Shown: positions 28,315-37,963 of the stretch, piece by piece
How the letters are laid out: every line of letters begins with the position of its first letter
Position numbering within the stretch: position 1 is the stretch's first letter
Assembly: GCA_026414605.1 (NCBI GenBank)
Contig: JAOAIP010000038.1
Coordinates: forward strand, 124,001 to 188,000
Direction of reading: 5' to 3'
DNA length: 64,000 nt
From: Bacteroidia bacterium
Lineage (GTDB): Bacteria; Bacteroidota; Bacteroidia; B-17B0; Aurantibacillaceae
The notes under the pieces: model-generated
What the model saw: the letters and a program-made list of their open reading frames with translations, nothing else
Database searches by the model: none
What the model was told of the DNA's origin: nothing
Translations under genes and position numbers: made by a program

Positions 28315-29420
28315 TTTACTCTAAATCCAAATGTATGAACACCACCAAATGGATTGGTGAATCTATAAGAATAATCAAATGCTATAGTGCTTCTTTTTTC
28401 GTTCATTGGCCACTCAATAGTAAGCCCTGCTGTAGGACCTGTTAATGCAGTCATTCGTTTAGTAGAATCAAATATGTATTTTTCTGCTTGAAATCCTGCT
28501 CTAAGCATTACTCGTTCTTTCCAGGCATATTCAAGTCCAAATAAATAATTATCGTAGGTAAAAGAGTTAGATAAATAATTTGCAGCAACGGATAAACGAT
28601 GTTTTCTAATACCATCAATAATAGAGTCATTCGTCAAATTAAAGTCATACGCTACACCAATATTCATTGCAAGAGGCATCTCAAAAAATGCTGACCTATT
28701 TTGAACGGTTCTTTGGTATTGAGGATAGGGGGTTGTTAAAGATTGAAATGTCAAAGCATCGCCTCTATATTGCATTTTAGGTCCCCAATTTTTAATAGAT
28801 ACACCAAAGTGGGCTTGCTTATATTTACCCGTATGATATTGAATACCACCATCAATAGCAATTCCTGTTGCTTGAACACCAGGTATTCGTTCATTCACCA
28901 CTTTAAGATTAATTCCTCCATAAATATCATCCGAAAACATTCTTGCATAAGATAAACTTAAATTAAGAAAATTGGGTGAAAATGTACCCATTCCGCCCTC
29001 TGGTTGGTCTTCAGTGGTTCTTACTAAATTTCCTCCATTAATATTCACAATACCCAAACCTAATGCACTGACCTCTCCTACTCTTTGAGTAAATCCAAGT
29101 GTATTGATATTTATTCCTGTACCTACTAACCATTCTGTTCTTGAAAAATAAAACTCTGTTTTTTTAGTAAATACAGTACCAGCAACATTCCAAAATTGGG
29201 CTTCAATGCCTCTAACATTGGCTTGATTTGCACCGGCCCACCCCGATGTTCTTGCATAGGGATTAATTAACAACTGAGTTGCGCCCGCCTGACCTGCACG
29301 TTCTGGGTTTCCTGCATAAATGATTGTACAAGAAAAAAACAATGCCACTCCTACTGTAAGAGAATATTTTCTATTAGTCATACTTTTATTTTTATTGTTT
29401 TTAGAAATTTGGGTATTCAT
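28308..29420 (-). CDS. PorV/PorQ-family outer-membrane barrel protein
   Basis: This 370-residue protein is exported and beta-rich. It begins after the signal with NPERAGQAGATQLLINPYARTSGWAGANQANVRG and FWNVAGTVF, the PorV/PorQ pattern (a FadL-related barrel), and ends in an aromatic strand (THTFGFRVNL). In the type IX system PorV shuttles cargo from the translocon to the attachment complex; relatives such as PorQ and others serve related or unknown roles. A second start (MTNRKYSLTVGV, 29378) gives a more compact signal peptide. It is third in an operon after the 1473-aa protein (47 bp gap), so it may serve that neighbour specifically. Confidence 0.82.
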   Translation of the reverse strand: MNTQISKNNKNKSMTNRKYSLTVGVALFFSCTIIYAGNPERAGQAGATQLLINPYARTSGWAGANQANVRGIEAQFWNVAGTVFTKKTEFYFSRTEWLVGTGININTLGFTQRVGEVSALGLGIVNINGGNLVRTTEDQPEGGMGTFSPNFLNLSLSYARMFSDDIYGGINLKVVNERIPGVQATGIAIDGGIQYHTGKYKQAHFGVSIKNWGPKMQYRGDALTFQSLTTPYPQYQRTVQNRSAFFEMPLAMNIGVAYDFNLTNDSIIDGIRKHRLSVAANYLSNSFTYDNYLFGLEYAWKERVMLRAGFQAEKYIFDSTKRMTALTGPTAGLTIEWPMNEKRSTIAFDYSYRFTNPFGGVHTFGFRVNL

Positions 29421-29467
29421 TTATTATTTTTTATAGAAAGCAATTATATATCCTATAAAATTTCCAA

Positions 29468-32400
29468 TTAGAAATTTTGTAAGTCATAAGGTCTCATTAT
29501 TACAAAGAGTTTAATTATTTTTTCTCCAAATTTTGGCGAATCCACATGAATAATATACATTCCACTAGCTACTAAAATTCCACTTTGATTTTTGAGATCC
29601 CATTCTACATACGGTAACCATTTTGCTTGCTTAAAATCATTAACATAAGAAAAATTATCTTCTTGATTTTCCATATTTCTATTTAAAGTTCTAATTAAAG
29701 TACCATTTAAAGTGTAAATTTTCACAACGCAATCACTTGGTAAATTTGTAATTTTAACTTTTGTTTCTAATCGATTGGTTTCATAAGTAGAATATCCATA
29801 ATATGGATTGGGAACGACGCGAATAATATCAAGTGCGTTTTTAGCAATATCATCTTTATTGGTGATTGTGTAAATATCACTTGTAGAGAATTGATACATT
29901 GGGAAATTTCCATTTTGAGGAGTAGATGAAACATTGGTAAGCGTTCCTACATTGGCAGGCAGCAAAGATGCAAAAGGATAAAATTTCCAAGAACTTAAGT
30001 CAGCATAATAGGGCGAAGAACCTGGATTATTATTTGTGTAAAAAGTAGAATATCCATATCTATAAGGTTTTTTAACGCGAATTCTCACTTTTACATCCGA
30101 AGGGATTTGAGAAGGATTTTTAAAACTGTATATGCTGCTTGACAACACAGGGATATTTACCCACATAGCATCATGCAATAATGTTTTAAAGAGACGAATA
30201 ACGTGCGACCTGTTAACACCCGTTACATTTGCAAATGCGGCTTTCCATTGAGGATAAAGTTGAGCACAACCATCGTATCTTCCTGCACCTATTGGTGTGT
30301 TATGTAATGCAGCTATTTCTGTTATTGTTGATGTGCTTGTATTGTATTTTTCATATCTATTATTGCCAAAAACATAAATATAATGACGACCACCAAATGG
30401 ATATTGATAGGCAGATCCTGTTCTGCTTGCTGTTGGGTTCCAGATTAAATCATTACCATTATCTGCAGTATTCCAACTATCTTCTCCAAATATGATATTT
30501 AATCTTTCTCCTGTTTCAACATTAATAGCGTAACCAGGGAACCAACTCATTCCTTCTGCAGCAATATAGTCCGCATCATTAGGATCATTAGTAACAATTC
30601 CATCACCAGTATTGCCATTTTTATCTACTGAAGGATGCTTTCTTATTTGAAATTTTTGGGCACCCCCTTCTGCTAAATTAGGATCATCTTGCATTTCAAT
30701 AACAAAACATCTTGTCCATTTGCTTTTATCAGAAGTAATCACTAAATCTATACTTGACAAATAACCTGTTTCAACCTTAGAAGGATTAGCATCTGCCATA
30801 GAACTAAAACGAATACGAGAATCATAACCAGGACCAGCATAAATTTCACAACCACTTCCAAATTTTCCGGAATAAGCCGTGATACAATATGGTGCCCATC
30901 TACCTCCTAATATATTAGCCATCACGTTATCTTTATCTGTAAAATTCACACAACCCATATAACCAATAATAGGACCACCACAATCTGCTGATTCTGCGCT
31001 AGTTACTTTGACTCCACACCCACCACTTGTAGCTTCAGTGGCAGCCACTCCACTTCTAATCCAGTTAAAAGGCGAAGGATTAGCAGATGTTATTTGATCT
31101 GCAATTCCTGTAAGCCATGCCTTATGAGGATCAGCAAAGGTCATTGTTGCCTCTAAAAAGTCCCCATCTTGAAAAGTATTTCTATCTACTGTATAGGTTG
31201 TTGTTCCCTTTAATTGCGTACCAGGATCTAAAACTTGTTCCATTGTAATAGACAATCCAATTTCAGGTATGACGTACTCTTTACCCATTCTAATGGTTGT
31301 ATCTAGTTGATAAGTAGCACCACTATTATTATCAATTAACACCCAAGTCGATCTGTCAGGATTTACAACGCCCATATTCAATACATCTCCATCTGTTGGT
31401 GTCAATGGTACTGCGGGGGCATTCAATCCAGCCCATTTCATCAACTTCAAAGTATAAGTCGTATTCTTGATTTTTAATGGGTCTATTACTTTAATGTTTA
31501 CAGGACCTCTACCGTTAACATAAGTTGGATTTGGATCAAATCCATTTTTAATGATTTTATCAATACTTTCATCTGTTAAATCAAGGATATTTCCTCCATT
31601 ACCTTGTCCTTCAATACGAGTAATTTTTGGACCATATCCGTAATAAGATTGTAAAGCAGTACCATCCTTTTCAGGACTATTGATGTGTGGAATACCTGAG
31701 GCTTTTTTCACTTTTCTACCTTCTAAATAAGGTCTTTTTTGTCCTAAATAGTTAGCATCGGGGCTTGAAACAGGATCGGTATCTGGCTTATAAGTCAAGT
31801 AATTATTGTAGGCATAAGCAACGGCCATAAAATAATACTTCTTATGATTGACTAAACGATTATTGGCAGTTCCACCAGTTGTTGATACAGCAAATGCATC
31901 TGTTGTAACTCTAAATGACTTTACAATACCTTTATCAGCACCATCCACTTTTAACTTAGGTACAAGGTGACCGGTTGTGTTATCTTGTTCAAAGTTTATA
32001 ATTCTTGCCACTCCATCTTTGATATCACATTGGAATATCAGTTTGGCTTTTGATTCATCTTCTAAATCGGTTTGTGTAACAGTTTCATCTCTTAGTTGAT
32101 ATACTTTATATCCTTGGAATCTGTATTTTCTATCTGGATTAGCCAGTGCAGCAATAGTACTACCAGGCACAGGTAAAATAGTAACATCGGTTTCTTCATA
32201 TCTTTCTGCATAGTTATTAGATGTTGGGGGATTAGTCAAATAAATGATAAGTTCTTGATCTAATTCTTGAATTGTTAGGTCTGGTGCATCAGGTCCATTC
32301 AATATCTTAAAACAATTATCAAACAATGCTTGTGCTTTATCATCAGCAGCTTTCATTAAAGGTATAGAATACAATTGTTGATTTTTGATTGGTGTTTGGG

Positions 32401-33889
32401 CCCAAGGAAGACCAAATGTGATGTTGTTTACAGCCCCAGGTTTCAATGTAAAAGGTCCTGCTGTTTGTAAAAATCTTCTATCACCGGCAACATTACCTGC
32501 TGAGTATTCTGTCCAACCTGTTCCTAAATAAGGGTCGCCAGTATAAACCAATACTCTTCCTTCTGGGTTAGTAGTATTTAATGGGGTTGATCCACCATAA
32601 GCATTTCCTCCGAAAGTAAATGGCGAACCATCTTTCCATTTTCCAATCATATAGCCATAATAGTGAGCAGCAATTTCTGGATTGGTTGTTTGAGGAGGAA
32701 ATGACCCAATGTTATTATTATAGTAAGTAAAATTCGTCATTCCAATAGTTTCGCATGGTTCATCTATTACACCATTAAAGTTATTATCAACTCCATCGTT
32801 TGGATCTGCTAAGGGACCCCTAAAGAAGTCGGCACCAATAGATGGAGGATAATCACCATAACCCGGAGTACCCCCTGATGTTTCATCATAACTATCAGCA
32901 TTATAGATATAACCTATACCACGAGACACATCACATCCTACATAGTCATCTAAATAATATCCTAAATCAGCATCCGTCCAAACTGTAAAGTAAGTATTTT
33001 TTAATTCAAAGGTAGAACGATTAATGACTTGATAACTATAAAAAGTCATATTATTAATTTCATCCGATGTTTGGAATGCGAATGCTTGTGCTCTAATTTC
33101 TAAACCAATAGACAAACCTTGTGTTTCTGTATGAGCATTACCTTTATCATTAAATACCCACCATAAACAAAAATCACCAAATAAACGGGCTTTACAGTTT
33201 CCACAATTGTCTTTCTCTGCTTTATTATAGATATCAAAAGCGGGATAGTCCCCTTTGGTAGGATCATAATATCCATCTCCATCCACATCTTCAAAAGGAG
33301 CTAAATACTGATCCTGATTGTAGGTTGGATCTCCATTACCAGGCCAAATTTGAGCATTATACGGTATTGGATTGCCAGGATTCAAAACATAACTTTCTAC
33401 TTCTGATCTACTGATAGCAAAAATCTTATCGTATTTTTGACATACATCATCGGTTACAGATGCATTTGTAATATCAAGAGGTCCGGGCCAATAGTCATAT
33501 CCACTTTGGCGGTAGGTCATAGCTGCTACACGAAGCTGACCGCCGGCATCATATCCCCCTATCCAAATAGAACCAGCAAATAATGAAGAAGGGGCCTTAC
33601 TTCTATCTTTTTGAGCAGGCACAATATAGTAGGCATTCCCACTCCCAAATAAATCCCACCACATATCACCAGCCGTAAAAATGATAGTTCGAACATTGTT
33701 CACCCACAATTCTCTCGAACCGCTAGCACCTGTACACTGTGCCATCACCTTGTAGGCAGAACCTGCATCAGTAGTATTATTTTTACCTATTTTTTTATGT
33801 CCATTAGCGCTATTTACTTCTCTTGCTGAAATCGTTCCGATTAAAGCTGTTAATGAGAAAGCAATGAATAATTTAAATCTTGTTTTCAT
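29468..33889 (-). CDS. Giant (1473-aa) secreted surface protein of a receptor/PorV-like operon
   Basis: Exported protein with a Sec signal (about residues 1-22). The N-terminus has a GDMWWDLFG segment followed by SLFAGSIWIGGYDAGGQLRVAAMTYRQ and DYWPGPL. Calcium-loop-like motifs occur (DVDGDGYYDPTKGDYP, GVDNNFNGVIDE). The last 110 residues form an Ig-like strand set resembling FlgD/T9SS ends: VVPNPYYGYS, KIYTLNGTLIRTL, VEWDLKNQSGILVASGMYIIHV. They then extend past the usual Lys/Arg-rich end with MRPYDLQNF. No enzyme motif was recognised. It lies 35 bp after the TonB-dependent receptor and 47 bp before the PorV-like gene. It is likely a cell-surface protein exported through the type IX system. 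Confidence 0.75.
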   Translation of the reverse strand: MKTRFKLFIAFSLTALIGTISAREVNSANGHKKIGKNNTTDAGSAYKVMAQCTGASGSRELWVNNVRTIIFTAGDMWWDLFGSGNAYYIVPAQKDRSKAPSSLFAGSIWIGGYDAGGQLRVAAMTYRQSGYDYWPGPLDITNASVTDDVCQKYDKIFAISRSEVESYVLNPGNPIPYNAQIWPGNGDPTYNQDQYLAPFEDVDGDGYYDPTKGDYPAFDIYNKAEKDNCGNCKARLFGDFCLWWVFNDKGNAHTETQGLSIGLEIRAQAFAFQTSDEINNMTFYSYQVINRSTFELKNTYFTVWTDADLGYYLDDYVGCDVSRGIGYIYNADSYDETSGGTPGYGDYPPSIGADFFRGPLADPNDGVDNNFNGVIDEPCETIGMTNFTYYNNNIGSFPPQTTNPEIAAHYYGYMIGKWKDGSPFTFGGNAYGGSTPLNTTNPEGRVLVYTGDPYLGTGWTEYSAGNVAGDRRFLQTAGPFTLKPGAVNNITFGLPWAQTPIKNQQLYSIPLMKAADDKAQALFDNCFKILNGPDAPDLTIQELDQELIIYLTNPPTSNNYAERYEETDVTILPVPGSTIAALANPDRKYRFQGYKVYQLRDETVTQTDLEDESKAKLIFQCDIKDGVARIINFEQDNTTGHLVPKLKVDGADKGIVKSFRVTTDAFAVSTTGGTANNRLVNHKKYYFMAVAYAYNNYLTYKPDTDPVSSPDANYLGQKRPYLEGRKVKKASGIPHINSPEKDGTALQSYYGYGPKITRIEGQGNGGNILDLTDESIDKIIKNGFDPNPTYVNGRGPVNIKVIDPLKIKNTTYTLKLMKWAGLNAPAVPLTPTDGDVLNMGVVNPDRSTWVLIDNNSGATYQLDTTIRMGKEYVIPEIGLSITMEQVLDPGTQLKGTTTYTVDRNTFQDGDFLEATMTFADPHKAWLTGIADQITSANPSPFNWIRSGVAATEATSGGCGVKVTSAESADCGGPIIGYMGCVNFTDKDNVMANILGGRWAPYCITAYSGKFGSGCEIYAGPGYDSRIRFSSMADANPSKVETGYLSSIDLVITSDKSKWTRCFVIEMQDDPNLAEGGAQKFQIRKHPSVDKNGNTGDGIVTNDPNDADYIAAEGMSWFPGYAINVETGERLNIIFGEDSWNTADNGNDLIWNPTASRTGSAYQYPFGGRHYIYVFGNNRYEKYNTSTSTITEIAALHNTPIGAGRYDGCAQLYPQWKAAFANVTGVNRSHVIRLFKTLLHDAMWVNIPVLSSSIYSFKNPSQIPSDVKVRIRVKKPYRYGYSTFYTNNNPGSSPYYADLSSWKFYPFASLLPANVGTLTNVSSTPQNGNFPMYQFSTSDIYTITNKDDIAKNALDIIRVVPNPYYGYSTYETNRLETKVKITNLPSDCVVKIYTLNGTLIRTLNRNMENQEDNFSYVNDFKQAKWLPYVEWDLKNQSGILVASGMYIIHVDSPKFGEKIIKLFVIMRPYDLQNF

Positions 33890-33924
33890 ATTTTTTAATT
33901 TTTATTTTTACTTATAATTATTAA

Positions 33925-36900
33925 TTAAAAATCTAATTGAATACCTAATCTTATTTGTCTTGGTTGTGCATAATTAGAATATCTATTAATAAAGATATTA
34001 TATTGGTCTATAAAGGCAGCTGGGCTGTTTGTAGATTGAATAGTAGATTGAGCAATTGGTGAAGATAAGAAACCATCATCATCAGGTAGTCCTGTAAAAT
34101 TGTATACATTGAGTATATTTTTTTGATTCAACACATTTAATACTTGTAAATAAACATTTAAGTTGGCTTTTCTTTGTTTTTCAGAATCCTTTCCACCAAA
34201 TGTAAGTTCAAAGTTCTTATCTATTCTTAAATTTCCGCGAACTGTCCATGGTTTATAATTTGAATTGATACCACCAACAATACTTGCTCTTTGGCTACCA
34301 TTTGCTGCAACAGGATATGCCCATTTTGTATAAGGTGTACCCGAACCAATAAAGAATTGTATATTAAACCCTACGTCTTTAAGTATTTGGATGGTTTTTT
34401 CTTCTCCATTTTTGGTTCTTGTGTATTTTGGACCTTTGTAATCAGAACCGCTACCAAAACGATAATCATAAGTTAAGACAATCGTATGTCTTTGGTCATA
34501 ATCAAGTGGCTGTAATATCCTTAAGTTAGGTTGTCCCGAAAGTGCAAGATTAGCTCCTGAGTTAGCATTAGATCCCGATCCTTCAGCAAATTGCAAAGTA
34601 TAATTTGCTTTAAAGCTAGCCCCGCCCGTTCTTCGTAAATCAAATTCTAATGTTAATCCTTTCACTGTACCAAAATCTTGATTGACATAAGTTACATAAT
34701 TTCTTGGAAATGCTCCAACAATATTTTTCGCAGTTAACATGTCTCTCAATTCTCTATAAAAGAATTCTATTTTTAATACTGAATTTTTTCTTTCATTTAA
34801 TATCTGTGAAAATCCTAATGAATAATCAATTGTCTTTTCGGGTTTTAAATTAGGATTTGCTATAAATGGCAATGAACTCTCATTAGGTAAGAAATAATAA
34901 TCTATAGGGTCAAATCTATTGCCACCATCAAAAGAACTACTCCCTGGACGTTTGGTTAATATATCATAGTGTGCAAAAAAGTTAGCCATATCTGAAATAG
35001 GGAAAGAGAATGCTAAACGAGGCATTACATTTACTTGGGCTTTATAGTTTTGGAAAGCATCTGGTGAAAAAGGTTGTCCACTTTGATAATCTTGTGGATT
35101 TTTGAGATAAGGCGTTAATTTACCCGTAACCCCTGCCAAAGCATTTGGGTCTGATACTTCATTACCTTGTGCATCGTACCATGTATCACCATGTCTATAA
35201 CCGATTACTTGTCCCCCATTAATATCTGTTGTATACACTACATAATCATCACCCATATTAGCAGGATGATTAAATTCTCCTTTGGTATCTGCTACTGTTT
35301 TTGCAGGATGTACTAAATAAGGATCTTTAAGCGTTTTTTGATTTGCATCATATCTATCTACTCTAACACCGATATTAAATTTTAAATCTTTGTAATCAAA
35401 TCTATCTTGAATATATCCTGCCATATAAATTGGTCTAAATGCCCCAACTGAAAATGTTTTTTTACCATAAGCATCGGTTTTGGTTAAAAAGTCAGATAAG
35501 TTGGTTGATCCATTGTATCTTTTACCTGTATGATCGTATCCAAAATAATAATCTAATAAGGAATTTCCACTATTATTTCCTAATAAATCCTCAGCACTAA
35601 ACATATCTATAGAGAACACAGATGGATCAAGTGCGTCGATATTAATTTGTTCTGTGCTGTTTATTGGTTTCCCTAATTTTTCTAATAACTTAATAGAAAA
35701 CTCGGTTTGTTGAGCAGGATTGTATAGATAATTGTAATAGTAGGCAGGATACGTATAAGACAGGTCAGGATTGTAGATAGGGTTGGATTTATCAAGTTGA
35801 GAAATGTGTTGATTAACTATCTGACGCATTCTTGTCCATAAAGAAGCCGGATTTATACTCCAACCTCTTTGTTCTCTTTGATCGTATTCAAATCCAGCAG
35901 TAATTGCGTGTGTTGAATGCCCGATATTTAAGTCCGTATTAATAGATGCTGCTACACGAAATTGTCTGTAATTAACTTTTGAGTAGCCATTGTAAATAAC
36001 ACCAGGCACAACCCACATTCCATATACTGTTCCTCCTCCTGCAAAATTTCCTCCCGAATTATCTCCATTTCTCATTCCTCCAAAAGCAGGTAAAAAATCT
36101 GTAGATGGTAGCGTAAATGGTAAATTATTAATAACATACTGTGTAAATGCCACTGCTTCAGGATTTTGAGAACCAGGCGTGAAATCAAATCCTATAGGGC
36201 TTGCACCCTGATATTCGTATGCCTTAATGGTATCATTTCCTACAACAAATTTTGGATTAAATACATAGTTATTGATATTTTCTTTTCCTGAATATTTTTG
36301 GTCAAATTTTCCAACATACCCATAATCAAATAATTTATCCTTAAATTTTGGAACCTGTGTAATGTTATCTACTCCTTCATAACTTGCCAAGATATTAAAG
36401 AATGTATTAGTTAAGAGTTGATTGGATTTTTCTTTATCTTCTTTAGACGTAATATGCTTTCCAAATTTTTGTGTAACTCTTAATGAAAATCTCCAAGTAT
36501 TGGAAATTGTTTGAGCATTTGACTCAGGCGTAAATAATGATCTTGAAAAAGAAAAATTACGAGAATTATTTAATTCATAAGCACCTCCCACTGAGATATT
36601 AGTATTTTCAGCAGGTTTGATATCTATCTTACCATTTAATGCTAAATTATAGGACGCCACATTGACGTGAGATTTTCTTACATCTAATTGGTCTTTAGTG
36701 ATATAATCATATCTTTTTACAAAACCTACACCACTCGGAGATGGCTGCAAAGGATTTGCAAGCAATTCATTTTTTACATCTTCCTTTAAAACATAAACAG
36801 GAACAAATGAGGGGAGTGGGTCTTTTACATAATTACCTTGACCGGCAATAAAATAACCAACGATTGTCTTTTTAACGCCTTGTGTATCTACTTTGCTCCA

Positions 36901-37707
36901 TATTGGTCCACCTAAACTAAAACCAAGCGAATTAAATCCATAAGGATCTAATCCATACACCTTTCCATTTTTATCTTCACCCAAACCAGATGAATAAAAT
37001 TCTACTCCACCAAAAAATTTAGATTGAGGACCTCTTGTTGATACAGAAATAACACCGGATGTAACATCACCATACATTGCAGGAACACCACCTGTGATAA
37101 CATTAATTTGTTCAACGGCTTGTTGGGGCAATGCTAAACCACCAATTACTTTTACACCATCTACAAAATATGTATTTTGTGTATTTCTACCTCCTCTTAC
37201 ATTCAAGGACTTTCCTTCATCTGCTTGAAAAATACCTGCAATACTTGCAGCAGCAGTATTGATATCTTTGGTAGCCATATTTTGATACTCTTCACGAGTA
37301 ATAGGACCTCCTGACTTTGTATCAGGGTCTACTAAAGGCACTTGATAGGTTTCTACCACCACTTCGTCTAACTTTACTCCCTCACCTGTTTCCATTAACA
37401 TTGTAATGTATGCCGTTTTACCCTCACCAACCAAGATACCTTTTATTTCTTTGGGTTGGTAGCCAATGTAAACTGCTTTTACATCATAAGTACCAGGAGG
37501 GAGTGGTTTTAAGAAACATTCTCCATTCATATCCGTAGTAGTCCCTGCTACTTGAACGCCCTTTGCATAAGCAACAACGCTTGCAAATGGAAGTGTTTCT
37601 CCTGTTGTTTTATCTTTCAAAGTAACCTTGATGGCACCCGTATTGTTTTGTGCTTTTATGCCAAGAAAAGCCATTATTAAAAGAGTAGAGATTAAACTTC
37701 TTATCAT
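33925..37707 (-). CDS. TonB-dependent outer-membrane receptor with carboxypeptidase-like N-terminus
   Basis: The 1260-residue protein has a Sec signal (about 1-19), a carboxypeptidase-regulatory-like beta domain (about 22-110: GAIKVTLKDKTTGETLPFASVVAY, PPGTYDVKAVYIGYQPKEI), a plug domain (about 130-260, with NVRGGRNTQNTYFVDGVKV and GGVPAMYGDVTSGVISVSTRG) and a 22-strand-type barrel ending IRLGIQLDF. This is the SusC/CirA-like form common in Bacteroidota, but no SusD partner follows; instead come the 1473-aa secreted protein and a PorV-like barrel. It is the first gene of that operon. The ligand is unknown. Confidence 0.93.
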   Translation of the reverse strand: MIRSLISTLLIMAFLGIKAQNNTGAIKVTLKDKTTGETLPFASVVAYAKGVQVAGTTTDMNGECFLKPLPPGTYDVKAVYIGYQPKEIKGILVGEGKTAYITMLMETGEGVKLDEVVVETYQVPLVDPDTKSGGPITREEYQNMATKDINTAAASIAGIFQADEGKSLNVRGGRNTQNTYFVDGVKVIGGLALPQQAVEQINVITGGVPAMYGDVTSGVISVSTRGPQSKFFGGVEFYSSGLGEDKNGKVYGLDPYGFNSLGFSLGGPIWSKVDTQGVKKTIVGYFIAGQGNYVKDPLPSFVPVYVLKEDVKNELLANPLQPSPSGVGFVKRYDYITKDQLDVRKSHVNVASYNLALNGKIDIKPAENTNISVGGAYELNNSRNFSFSRSLFTPESNAQTISNTWRFSLRVTQKFGKHITSKEDKEKSNQLLTNTFFNILASYEGVDNITQVPKFKDKLFDYGYVGKFDQKYSGKENINNYVFNPKFVVGNDTIKAYEYQGASPIGFDFTPGSQNPEAVAFTQYVINNLPFTLPSTDFLPAFGGMRNGDNSGGNFAGGGTVYGMWVVPGVIYNGYSKVNYRQFRVAASINTDLNIGHSTHAITAGFEYDQREQRGWSINPASLWTRMRQIVNQHISQLDKSNPIYNPDLSYTYPAYYYNYLYNPAQQTEFSIKLLEKLGKPINSTEQINIDALDPSVFSIDMFSAEDLLGNNSGNSLLDYYFGYDHTGKRYNGSTNLSDFLTKTDAYGKKTFSVGAFRPIYMAGYIQDRFDYKDLKFNIGVRVDRYDANQKTLKDPYLVHPAKTVADTKGEFNHPANMGDDYVVYTTDINGGQVIGYRHGDTWYDAQGNEVSDPNALAGVTGKLTPYLKNPQDYQSGQPFSPDAFQNYKAQVNVMPRLAFSFPISDMANFFAHYDILTKRPGSSSFDGGNRFDPIDYYFLPNESSLPFIANPNLKPEKTIDYSLGFSQILNERKNSVLKIEFFYRELRDMLTAKNIVGAFPRNYVTYVNQDFGTVKGLTLEFDLRRTGGASFKANYTLQFAEGSGSNANSGANLALSGQPNLRILQPLDYDQRHTIVLTYDYRFGSGSDYKGPKYTRTKNGEEKTIQILKDVGFNIQFFIGSGTPYTKWAYPVAANGSQRASIVGGINSNYKPWTVRGNLRIDKNFELTFGGKDSEKQRKANLNVYLQVLNVLNQKNILNVYNFTGLPDDDGFLSSPIAQSTIQSTNSPAAFIDQYNIFINRYSNYAQPRQIRLGIQLDF

Positions 37708-37840
37708 AGGTTTTAAATTAAAATTAACTTATCTTAAAGTTTTGGGCGTAAATTTATGTAAATTTTTATTAAAAGTCAAAATTTTTATCCATAAAAAATT
37801 TTTTGCATCCACAATTGTATTTAATTTCTTATTAATACTT

Positions 37841-37963
37841 ACAGGAATTCGTCCCGTGCTATGATATTTTTAACCCCTTCAGGACTAATCATAATTTGTC
37901 TATAAGGGATTAATCATCTACCATTTTAAACTTTGAACTTTTAACTTTGAACTTTCAACTAAT
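37841..37963 (+). repeat. Dispersed intergenic repeat, copy 2 (hairpin-cassette tail plus right arm)
   Basis: ACAGGAATTCGTCCCGTGCT, GCTATGATATTT and CCCCTTCAGGACTAATC correspond to the 3' part of the hairpin cassette seen at 40.3 and 56.9 kb, followed by the arm ACTTTGAACTTTCAACTAAT typical of the right end of module A. The core and left arm are missing. The last bases supply the pyrB stop codon (37959-37961, TAG on the minus strand). Confidence 0.75.
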
